A DNA stretch of 64,000 bases from Anaeramoeba flamelloides (Eukaryota; Metamonada; Anaeramoebidae), in assembly GCA_027625915.1 (NCBI GenBank), contig JANTQA010000036.1, forward strand, positions 9,941,001-10,005,000. Reading direction: 5' to 3'. The notes under the pieces were generated by a model, which was not told the origin of the DNA, did not search any database, and saw only the letters and a list, made by a program, of their open reading frames with translations. Both the position numbers and the translations under genes were made by a program. Shown piece after piece: positions 35,027 to 46,600 of this stretch. Position 1 is the stretch's first letter, and every line of letters starts with the position of its first letter.

Positions 35027-36831
35027 GGTACAGTTATTTTTTTAACAGAGAAATAAATACAAAAAAAAATAATTGAATTGTGAAAGTGTTAATCTGTTCA
35101 AAATCAAAATGAAAAATAATAAATTATTAATTTGCAAAAATGAAAATCTATTCTAATTATCTAAAAAATTTTTTTGGCAAAGTTGGTGATTGACAAAAGA
35201 GAAGTTGAAATTGAAAAGTGTTATTTTTTCATAATTTGGGAATCATTTTGTAAGAGTTAAACAAAAATATTATCTTCTATTCACAGTAGGCAAAGTTGAT
35301 TTTTAAATCTTCCAAACTTAGTCCTTAATCTGGATATTCGTTTTGCCACTGAGAATTGAAGAACAAAAGATGTGAAAAATCAAAAAGTTTTTCTTTTTCT
35401 TGGAATCTGAAGTGTGTTTTATTATTTGGACAACGAAGTGTCAAATATTTGTCAAACTAAAGAACTGTCAAAATTATTTTTTTTCAAGTAGTTTTTGTGA
35501 TAAAAAGTTGATCAAACATTAAAATTCAATTACAAAATATATTTAATAAAAATTTTTTTCACTTTCTTTTTATTCTTGTGAAATACAATACTAAAAATGG
35601 AACTTGTCCACTTTCTTTGGTGTGGTTTTTGGTTCATTGTTATCATACAGAACCGAGATTTTCCAATAATTTTTTTTTTCAAAACTTGATTCCAAAAATT
35701 TCTTTTCTCTTTTAATCAATAGATCAAAAACAGGATAAAAAGATTGCTAATTCGATAACCGTGAAGTTGTTAGATTTTTTTTTTCGTATTTGAAATTCTC
35801 AATAATTGATCAGGTCTTTAACCTCAAAATGTAAAATAGATCTTTTGTTTTTAAGAAAAAAAAAAATAACTTTTCAATTAACTTCTTCTGATAAATTTGG
35901 TCTATTGATCAGACAACGACTTCGATTCATTCTAATTGATTTTTTTCAGAATTAGTCATCCAAAAACAATTTTTAAAGTTCTTTTTGGGTTGGTTTTGTC
36001 TCAAAAAAAAAAAAAAAATTCATCAAAAAATAAATTTCTTTTATATATTTCATAATCCCTTTCGAATCCTAATTCAATCTAACACACTACCAAAATCAAT
36101 TTTAAACAAACTCATTGATGTTTTGCGAAAAAAATTTTAAAAAAGGATTATATTTGATTAAAATGTGATCTAGTATTGCCTATTTTCTAGATTGTTTTAT
36201 ATTTTTTATCTTGATTTTTCTCTCAACTTTATCTCAATTTTGGAGAAAAGGTTTTTCCCTTTATCTTTATTTTTCAAATTCTTTTTTGGTGTTATTGATC
36301 TTTAGTACCGAAATTCCAGATTATTATTTGAGAAAAGGAAAAATAAATTAAAAGTAAAAAATTTACTTTTAGATTTTTGACAAATGGTAAAAAAAAAAAA
36401 ATCTGATTTCCAAATACCCTTCACGAACCATACCCAAAAATAGATGTTAAAACACAGCCAGTAATTAAGTTTTTCATTATTTTCTTTGAGAAATTGTATT
36501 GGTTGTGATTCCTTTAACTTTCATTTTTAAAATTTTCGAGAAAAGTTTGATTTGACAAACGACTTGTTTGAATTCTTGAAAGAGATTTAAATTGTCTCCA
36601 ATTGATAATAATTTAAAGATCTACCATCAATTATATATTTTATGAGAAAGTACAATTTGATACATTTAATGTCATTTTCCAATTAAATTGAAAAATTTTT
36701 ATTTCAGATTCTCAAAAAGTTATCAAGTGGTTGGATTATTAGGAGTCGAGATTATAATCATGATCCTCACAAGATCATTTAATCTTGAAAATCTTGAGTT
36801 TTTTTAATTTGGATCTTTTTATTTTTCAAAC
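35027..36831. other. Upstream region of receptor gene B
   Basis: No gene or repeat ends are seen in this 1.8-kb stretch. It should contain the promoter of gene B on the minus strand. Open frames here are short. Confidence 0.45.
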
Positions 36832-38280
36832 CTTAAAGCCCTTCTATGAGTATTTCCAAAAGTAGATCTATACCTTTTTTCATTTTTTTTCATTTATCCA
36901 AAAAAAAATTCTTTGTTATTTTTATTTTTCTTTGTTATTTTGCTTGAAAGTAAAAAATGATACCTACAAACGGTTCAAAAAACAAAAAATACTGGTATTT
37001 TTGTTTTAAAAAAAGCACAGAGAAAATGTTTTATAAGTGGTCTTAAAACGAATAGACCAAGAGTTTAAATAATTTTGGAGAACATTTACAAAACTTTTAT
37101 CTGTGCTTTTTTTAAAAATTACCAAAAAATAGAAAAAAATCTCCTTTTTTCTTTTTGAAGGAGAAACCAAAAAAAATAAAAACTATTTCAATCAACTATT
37201 TTCATGATCAAAATTTCCAGCCAAATTTGTGAATTCGTTTTCTTCGATCCAGTCCACGGTCCAGTTTAGAAAACCAATTCCCCTTCTCTTTCTTGTTAAT
37301 ATATATTTCCCTTTTCCGTGTCTGTATATTTCTATTTCTCTTTTTTTTTCATCCAATTTCTATTTCTCCTTTTCTTTCATCCACATTTCGCAATTTTTTT
37401 AGAACAAAAAAAACGAATATTTCAGTCGTTGGTTTTTGTTTTTTTCTTTTTTAGATTTTACAAAAAACCCAAAAAAAATCAAAAAAATAGTTTTTCTTCA
37501 ATTAGCTCCAAATTGTTTACCAAACTTCCTTTTCTTTCTTTTTCGGTTTGTTCAAGCAGTCAAGCAAATTTTAAGAAATCGAAATATTATTTCTCTCTTT
37601 TTTTGTGTGTTTTTTCGAGTTTGAGAACGATCTTTAATTTCGTTACATGCCAAAATTTTAATTCCCCTTCTTGGTACCTTTTAATAACTTTTGGTGAACA
37701 AGTCTACTTTCTTTTTGTTTTATCAATTTTTCTTGCATTTTAAATTTTTCGATCCAGTTCTTATGTTCTAAATGTAGAAGTTCTTTAAACACCAAATCTT
37801 GCGTTTTGTTGGATTTAAAAAAGATTTTTTCTTTGAATTTCAACTTTCCAACGAAAGGAAAAAACAGAACAAATTTTAAAAATAAAAAAAAAAAAATAAA
37901 ATAAAAAACTTTGAAATGCAAGAAAATTTTGACAAGTGAGTGAAAAGAAAAATTGAACCCAATTTCATTACCAAGCTTACCTTTCAATTATTATTTGTTC
38001 AAAAGATAATCTTGAAAAATTTTTGAGGAGACTTTATTTTTTTGATTTTGACTCACCATTCTCAGCTTGATCGAAAAAAAAAAAACAAACAAAGAGGTAA
38101 ACTTTTCCAAATTACTTCTAAATACTAAAACTCACAACCAAAACCTATTCTTTTATTTTTCGACTCCTCAATCAAAAAAAAAAATTAAAAACACAAAGAA
38201 ACAAATTTTAGAGTAAAAAGACAATAAATGTTTTTTGGTAGATCCACTGTCGACTTTTATACTCATAGAAGGGCTTTAAG
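36832..38280. mobile_element. TTAA-type DNA element T3 with 20-bp perfect terminal repeats
   Basis: CTTAAAGCCCTTCTATGAGT at 36832-36851 is exactly inverted at 38261-38280. A TTAA sits at both edges, so the element proper starts AGCCCTTC and the TTAA is probably the target duplication, as in piggyBac. It spans 1.45 kb, has no transposase frame and only one copy in this window. The exact repeats suggest a recent insertion. Confidence 0.85.
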
Positions 38281-38540
38281 TTAAAATTGATTTTTTTTTA
38301 CTATGATTTTACGCTTAAATTTCTTTGAAAGATAATTTAAGTCTAAGGGTATCCAGAGTGTAAATTACACCTCTTCAATAATAAAAAAAAAATTTATTTT
38401 TTTTTAAATTGTAAACTAAGAGTTAGAAAAATGGTATTAGTTGAGAGAGTCAACTCCTATAACTTTTTTTCAATCGATTTGGTTTTCAACAAATTATGAC
38501 AGTTGTATTTTTATAAACTTTTAAGAAAAATTTTCATTTA

Positions 38541-39745
38541 TTAAAAGAAGAAAGTACATTTTTCAAATTTTGAGATGCACCATTTATGTGAAAAACAATC
38601 CTATAAATCATTTCTTTAGCCAACTTGATTGATCTTTTTATAAATACAAGAGTCAAATATATCCTAGTTTAAGATATTTTCAACCAATTAAAAAAATAAA
38701 AATCAAAAATAATATAAAAATATGATCAAAAAAAAATCAATAAAAATCATTTATTTCTTGATTTTTTCTATACCATTTGATACAATTCCTTATTCTTTAT
38801 TTAGTCTTATTTTTTAATTATTTATGAAAAAATTTTAAATTGGAAAATTTTTGATAAAAAAATTACTGTTTGTTTCTGAAGAATTCTCAAAATGAATTTT
38901 AATATCCCTATTTTCATTTAATTCATCTAATTCTTGATTGGGTTCAGAAAATAGGAGATGTTTTTTCAATTCCTTTTCAGAAATAAAGATTTATTGGATG
39001 TGTTATTATGATTTTATAATTATTGGTTTTGATTAAATTGAGAATGAAAAAAAATTCTGAATTTGATTGAAATTTTTTATTGAATTTTTCTTTTATTTTG
39101 GGTTGAATCTTTTATAACTATTTTTTGATTTCAAGAATTCAGCCCCTTTACTTTTAATTTTTGAAATACTATTCTTTATTTTGAGTATTGTTTGATAAAA
39201 ATATTTGAAAATTGAATATTGAAAACAAATTTGTAAAAAAAATGTTTTTGTAAAATAAATAATAAATAGTAATGGGTCGAGAAATTCAAGGTTATAAACT
39301 GTTTGTATTCATACAAGTTAAGAAGAAAATCAAAACAAATCTTGAAAATAGGCTTTTATCGATTTTTTTTTTTCATTTTTTATTTCAACAAAGTAATCTG
39401 GAAAGGTGCTCTTTCGTGTAAGATCTTCTCAAAGACAATATCTGTTTCAAAACACACACCCTTTAGGGTCTATTTTTTTGTTTTACCCTTCGATTAATTT
39501 CGATCATTAGTATAAACACATTTCTTGATCCAAAACCAAATTTAATAAAACAAAAAATTGAATCAAAAAAAATTTACAAAAAATCAAAAATAATAAAATT
39601 TCAACTCTGAATTACTTTGACTCTTTTCACAAATAGGTCAGTGGGTGGTATTGTTCTACAAGTTTCAATATCTTATGGAACTCATAAAATCACATTTCAG
39701 TAAAGTTCATACATTAAAATTTTTCATACTGTTAAATTCTAATAA
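38541..39745 (+). mobile_element. TTAA-type DNA element, family T5, copy 2
   Basis: Left end TTAAAAGAAGAAAGTACATT followed by tttgagatgcaccatttatg, matching the reverse of the right end of the copy at 54202-55424. The interior shares gaaaacaaatttgt, aaacacacaccctttagggt and caagtttcaatatct. The right end is only approximate. Non-coding. Confidence 0.65.
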
Positions 39746-40685
39746 ATGTTTGACAGTATTTATTACACTTTCCTTTTTAGGAAATTTTTACTTGATTTTC
39801 CTTTTTGCAATTTTTATGCGCAAGAGCTGAATAAAGTATTTCATTTTATTTGGTTAAATGTTGATTAACTTTGTAAAATTAGTTAATATTCAAAAATTCT
39901 TTTTCAAAAACTGTTGATAAGAAATAGTTCAAAGATTTATCAAAATGGAAATCGAATTAAAAATTTTTTTAAATTTTTTAGAATATATCAGTATTGGTAA
40001 AATGTACTTTCTTTTGTATTTGGAAAAAGATGTTATTTTTCAATTGACTAATTTATTTATTTTAGGTTTCTTTGTTCAAAGAATTCAGAAACATAAATCA
40101 AAAAAGTTATATAACTTTTAATTTTGGTCAAGGGTTTATAGAGTTTCTACGATTTTTTTTGATTACAATTAAATTTTATTCGAACAATTTTTTGAAAATT
40201 GATATTCTCTGTATTCAAAGGTATACAATTATCAAATATTTTAAATGTAATTAATAATCTGAAATTTTATTCTTTTTCAAAGCTGAAAAAATAAACAAAT
40301 CAAAATCCCTTTTATTTAGAAAAAAAAAATAAAATAATGAAATTATAATTTTTTATCACTTTTTGAATTAAAATTTACAAATTTAGTCACTTAAAAATCC
40401 TATCGTTTACATACAAAGTATTGTTTTCACATTCTATTCATTGCAATAAACATAATAATAATCAAAACATTTAAATTCGTAAAATAATTTTAATAAGTTA
40501 ATTCTATTCAATTCGTAAACAATTGAGATTTTTAAAATATTTTTATCATTTCTCATTTTTTTGTTTCCATTCTAATTTTCAAGTTGTGGAATAATTTAAA
40601 AACTGACATATATTTTGAAAGATTGATATTTTATAAATATAAATTTATTTCAAAAAAGATGACTTCAACTAAAATAAGTTTATAG
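39746..40685. other. Non-coding spacer
   Basis: A/T-rich stretch without a supported gene or recognised repeat. Confidence 0.5.
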
Positions 40686-40687
40686 TA

Positions 40688-41087
40688 CAGTCTTTCCAAG
40701 GCTACCGTGAATTTTTATGTGAATCAAATTTTGATGCTGATATAGATTTTTCAAAAGTTGGATATGTGGATAAGAAAGCTCATATTGAAAAAAAATTTTC
40801 AAAAATGACCTCATTTGAAAAATTTTCTTGTGATAAGATCAAAAATATTTTCGGTATTTCAAGAGAAACTTTTAAGTGGCATCTCAACAGATTTTCCAGG
40901 TTTGAAGCAATTTAGGGATCTGAAAATTAATTTTACTTGTATCAAAAGAAAAATTTTCAAATGAGGTCATTTTTGAAATTTTTTTTTCAATATGAGCTTT
41001 CTTATCCACATATCCAACTTTTGAAAAATCTATATCAGCATCAAAATTTGATTCACATAAAAATTCACAGTAGCCTTGGAACAGCTG
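40688..41087. mobile_element. Fold-back (long inverted repeat) element with TA edges, T11
   Basis: Arms 40688-40834 and 41087-40939 are almost identical, differing at only a few of about 148 positions, around a 104-bp centre. Ends are CAGTCTTTCCAAGG and CAGCTGTTCCAAGG, each next to TA, which is typical of mariner-type elements. One strand is open for 70-odd codons across the left arm and centre. A transcript would form a long hairpin. Confidence 0.85.
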
Positions 41088-41957
41088 TATATGAACTTCG
41101 AAATATAAATTGTTTTTAATAACATTTAAACAAATGTATTAACAAATTTTTTTTTTATTCCAAAAATATTTAACATACAATATTTTTTGTTTTATATTGT
41201 GAATATTTTTTTATTGGGTATTATAAATTCTAAATAATTGTTTATATTTTAATTCCATAATGATTTGGTTTTGGTGTTTCTTATATATTAATTTATTTTT
41301 TTTTTTTTTTTTCAATTAAACAATGTTTATGTATTATAAAATGTTTGAATTGGATTAGTAGTAATATGTATTTGGTATTAAAAAAATGCTAAAATAAAAT
41401 TATTTATTATAATGTGGACTTTTGAAGTAACTAAATAGGTAAATCATAATTCAAAGTTTTGATAAATATATTTTGGAAAAAAAAAAAAATTTATCCTTCA
41501 TTAAGAGTTCTATAAAAAAAATTTAATTTATGAATCACTAAAAAATACAAAGAATAATGGAAATTAAGACAAAAAAATAAGACTAATAAAATTAGATAAG
41601 AAAGCGGTGATAATTATTGATGAAGTTGAATTCATGTGGATATACTCTCCAAAGTCATGTGGATTTGAGTTATTCTTTTCATTATAAAACCTTTTCCAAT
41701 CAAAATCCCACATTTGTCAATTCATCAATACCATCGAATTTGATTGTTAATATGATAATTACTTATTGGTGATTTTCATTTTAATTATTTTATTTTTTAA
41801 TTTGATTTTATTTTTATTTATAAATATTAAACAGTTGGAAAATAAAAAAGCAAGATAAGAAGAAAAAAATTTGGAAATAATCTATTAATTGTATCAATGA
41901 AAACACTTTCAGTTTGATTTTGAATGAGCTAGATATAGGAATTAAGAAAGACTATTA

Positions 41958-42153
41958 CATTCAGTTTCACTTTTAAGGCACAAACTTTCTACGAAATTTA
42001 TGGCACAATAAAAATCTCAAATTAAAGCACAAAATTCAAATTCTAGTGAAAAATAAATTGTAAAAAAAAAATTCCAGATTTTGTGCCTTAATTTGAGATT
42101 TTTTTGTGCCTTAAATTTCGTTGAAATTTTGTGCCTTAAAGTATAACTGACTG
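41958..42153. mobile_element. Small fold-back MITE with TA edges, T10
   Basis: Arms of about 80 bp (41958-42040 and 42153-42073) surround a short centre. Flanks are TA. Each arm carries three spaced copies of a (A/T)(A/G)GGCACAA-like block at roughly 25-bp intervals, the kind of array that can bind transposase. Non-coding, about 196 bp. Confidence 0.8.
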
Positions 42154-43649
42154 TATTAGATTGATGTATGAAACAAAGAAAAGAGAAATAAAGAAAAAAC
42201 ATTACAACAAAAAATAGAGGATGAATTGTGGCTAATTAAACTTTAAAGAATAAAAGGTTTGACGTCTAAAGGGTTATCTATACAATGCCGAGGACTTTTT
42301 CTCAATTTACCTTGTTCAAAGGTTTTTAATTGATTTTATAATTTTTTTTTCTTACAATTTATAAAATGAGATTTCTCATCTCAAATAAAAGGGCATTAAA
42401 TTTTGAAAATATTAAATTTTAATTTTTATAGTTTTGATTTAATAAGTTTTAAAGATTCAGTTGGGTGTTTTTTTTATTTTTTAAAGAGTTTCTTAAATTT
42501 TTGAATGATACTACAATTAATTTGATTCAATTATGAATAATTCTTGAAAATTTCTGTGCCCTTTTATTTGAAAAAGAATTTAGTATGTTTGAAAATATTG
42601 ATCGGGTAATATTCGATTCTTAAGTTGTTATATTTCTTTTTTGTTTATCTTTTTCGGCAATTCAAATCTATCTTCATTTGTGGCAAGCTTGAAAACAAAA
42701 AAAGTTGTTTTCTTTCGATCTTTTTTAGGTTAACTTCTCGTTTTTTTTTCCTATCTTTTATAGACGTATATGAAGTGATTGATATTATTAATATTTTTTC
42801 TACAATAAAGGAATATTTTATTTGGTATATTTTTGAATTTACCCCTTCTCTTTCCCATTTAAGTTTGAAACTATTTGATTCATATGTTAAAGATTATTAT
42901 TTGTATCGGTGTACCGAATATTTCTAGTTTAGGTATCGTGGTTATCCCTAATACTAGGGTCTCGAAATTGTATTATTTCAAGAGATCTTTATATTTTCCT
43001 TTTTTTTTCTTTTCTGATTCTATTTTATAATCTATGAATTTAATATGAGTATTTTTTGAATTGTGATATATTTATATGTTTCCACAATGTAAAATCTCAA
43101 ATATGGAGAAAAATGAAAAGTTATATCATATTCTCTATTTCCAGGTGAATTATATCCTTCCTGTCTAAATTATTCATTTATCTAAAGAGAAAATTAATAT
43201 TTTTATTAAAAAATGATCTTATTGTTTAAATGTTGGACTTTTTCAAAATATCAATAATTGTAACAAGTTGGATCTAAAGAATCAATGATTTTTTGTTTAT
43301 TATTATTTGATTCTTTTATAAAAAAAATATTGAGTGAGTTATATGATTAATATAGCCTTTGCCTTTCTCTAAGGAGTGTATAATTTGTATGTGTTTTTTA
43401 CTAATTATGTCAAAAAAAAAATAAAAATAAAAATAAAAATAAAAATAAAAAAAAAAATAAAAAAAAAAGAAAGGTTATAAATAAAAGAATATTAAAATTA
43501 GATAATACTAATATTTATAATAAATTTATATTATAATTATATATTTTCATTAAATATTTGAAAATAATATTTATTTTTTTTTCTCTTCTAAACTCAATAA
43601 TAAAAAATAAAAGAAAAAAAGTAAAATGGTCTAAACACAGATAAATCTA
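42154..43649. other. 3' flank of receptor gene C
   Basis: No gene. A possible old element runs from ctaaagggttatc (42268) to ggttatccctaata (42950), but the terminal match is weak. A run of (AAAAT)n lies at about 43411-43460. Confidence 0.45.
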
Positions 43650-46600
43650 TTAATTTGTATCTGAATTTGAATCTGAATCTGTATCTGAATCTGAATCTGA
43701 ATCAGATTCCAAATTTGATGTTTCAGAACTGGTTTCACTTTCATCCTTGTTTTCAGAAGAAAATTTTGATTGATTTTGAATACGATCATCATCATCACTA
43801 TTTTCATCTTCATTGTTAATTACTTTTTCATTTTTTGATTCGTTTTCAGATTCTTTATTAATATCTTTTTTTGATTGATTTTGACTTTCACTTTCATGAT
43901 CATCATCTTCGTCTTCCTTCAAATCTTCTAATTGAATATCCTTTTCTCCTCCAATTTCGATGTTAATTTGGTCAATATCGATCATCATTTCATAATATTG
44001 TTTGGAAAATAAAAAATTAGGATAACTTCCCGAATACATTAAAAAAAAGATTTTATTTTTTGCTTCTTCGAAGCATGAAGGGTTTGTAGGGTCTTTTTCG
44101 GCTAATTCAATTGTACTAGTTCTGGTTGAATGTGACAAATTGACTTCAAGTCTGGCATTAACACGAACAAAATTTTTGATTATTTGTTCACAGTATTTTT
44201 TTTTTTTTCTTTTTTTATTTGGATTGATTTTTTCAAAACTGGTAACTGCTTGATAAAATAATAAATTTTCAATTGAATAATCCAATTGTAAATATTTTAA
44301 AAAATATTTTGATTTGTTTTTATCCGTCAAAATGTGGGTGAATTTTTCTACCGTATCTTCGCCATTTTCAAGTTTATTCTTATCTCTCCCCTTGGTTAAT
44401 TTATAGGGTTTTCTGGATAGCCATAATGGATAACCCAAAATGATCAAATATTGTGCTACAATTATACAGGTAAAGGGCCATTGCCACAATAGCATTTCAT
44501 CAATTCTTTGTTTTGAACTAAAAACTATTGTTGTCAAAATGCATGTTATAAAAATCATATATAATTGATTTCGGATTTTGAAATTGTCTTTGATTTTCCA
44601 GATTTTATATAAATAATAGGCAAATAACAGAATATGGCCCATTGAAACAATTGAGATAAGTACATAATAAAGATCCCCATATTCGCATTTACCATCAGCC
44701 TTTCTTTCGCTTTTGCCGTCTGCGTGGAGAACTCCTATTATTAAAAGCATAAATATAAAATGAATTAAAATTGCATAAAACATATATTTGCCAGAGATTC
44801 GGATTCTTTTTTGATAAAATTTCTTTTCAACTTTTTCAAATTTTTTATCAATTTCTTCATCGTTATCTTCTTCAATTCCTTCCCAAAAATTGGACTCTGC
44901 AGTGGAATTTATTATACTACTTTCATATTCTTGTTTAAATTTTGATGTGATTTTTTCGTTGCTTGTGCTGGTGTTGGTATCACTTTTTACACTTTTGATA
45001 AACCTTTTGATAGATTTTAATTTTTCTCTATTATTATTAGTATTATTTGTGGTGTTGTTATTGTTTTTTTATTTTTTTTTTAGTTTTGTAATTAAAATTA
45101 GATTTGTGGTTAAAATTTTAATACAATAATGATTGTAAATTTTATTTTTTTATCACATAAGGTATAAAAACTTTTTTAAAAAGTTTATATTTATCAATAA
45201 TTCAGAAACATCCACAGGTATGACGATTTTTTTGATTTCATGAAACGCGTTGGCGCACGCGTGAGCGACGCGTAAAATTCGTTTCTCTGAAATCTATATC
45301 ACATGATATATATATATATATATATAGGTCGTAAAATTTTGTATACATGAAAGATAAAAAAGTATGAAATCCCTGGATATTTAAGGTGTTGACTAAACTT
45401 TTTTTTCGAAAATTTTTGTTTATTAAAGATGTATTTAGTTCTTTTAATATATCACAAAAATACATCATAACCGAAAGTAATAAAATAAATAATAAATTAA
45501 ATATCCAAATATTTAAAATAATGAGAAGAAAAATTTATTGTAATTATTAAATTTGGTTTGAAAAAAAATAAGAAATTATCAAAAAAATTTGAATTAAAAT
45601 TTATTTTGGTGTAATGAAACACATTTAAAAAAAATTTTTTTTGATCGATCACAAAAAAAATAAAGTGTAAACAAAAAAGTAAATCACATCAATTACTAAT
45701 GATTTAAATAAATTTTACCAGACTGTTTAATTTATCCCTCTCTTCGCATGTATTGGGTATTTTAATTTTATCTTTTTTTGGTTCAGAAAATTCCCATTGT
45801 TATATTATAGTAAAGAACAATAAGAATGGAACATTTAAATTTAAAATCGAAATCATATTATAATTCTTAAAGTCAATAAAAAAGTGAAGAGACTTGTTAC
45901 TTGTATTGACCTTACTTTGTTTTTTTTCCCCACCATTTAAGCAGTGTAATATTTTTAAAAAAATATAAAAAGTTGTCATTTTGACAAAGTAAGTTAAAGA
46001 GGAATTGTTTAAAAGCAATTTTGTAAAAAGTTAAATCATAAAAAATGAAATTATCTTTTTATAAAATATAAATAAGTGTTCTTAATGAAATAAATGATAA
46101 GAAATAATAGGCCTGTAAAAAATACGATAACGGATTAAAAAAATAGGGGTAAAACAGGTTTTATCGTATCAAAAAAAAAAAAAAATAAAATAAATGTTTT
46201 GTCCAGCTGATAAGTTTGGGGGGGGGAGGGGGTTAATATGGTGAAAAAATTACTGATCATCTTTTACAAATTTTTAATTTTGAAAAAAAAAAAATTTAAT
46301 TAAATAATTTTTCACATTTGTTTTTGTGATCAATAAAAAAAATTCACTTAGAAGTAATAAAATCACAATACAAAAAAAATGTACGAGCTGATCTAATTTA
46401 GAATGGTAAAAAATGTGAAAGATTGATGTAATTTTCTTCCTCAAATAGTAATTTTTTTAAAAAAAAAATATAATTCTTTTTCCAGTCTTAAAGAGTGACT
46501 ACAATTTTCAAGGGTTTAAATGGGAAATATAATTTTATTGTTTTGGAGTTTTCAAAAATCAAAATTGAAACTATTTTCATGATATTTTAAATACAAAATC

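Noticed and set aside
37318-37743. 141-codon Phe-rich frame inside element T3
   Set aside because: Translation of T-rich sequence, no helix pattern typical of a family, and no start in a good context.
42268-42958. A further TTAA-type element
   Set aside because: Only about ten bases at the proposed ends agree, and no second copy was found in the window.
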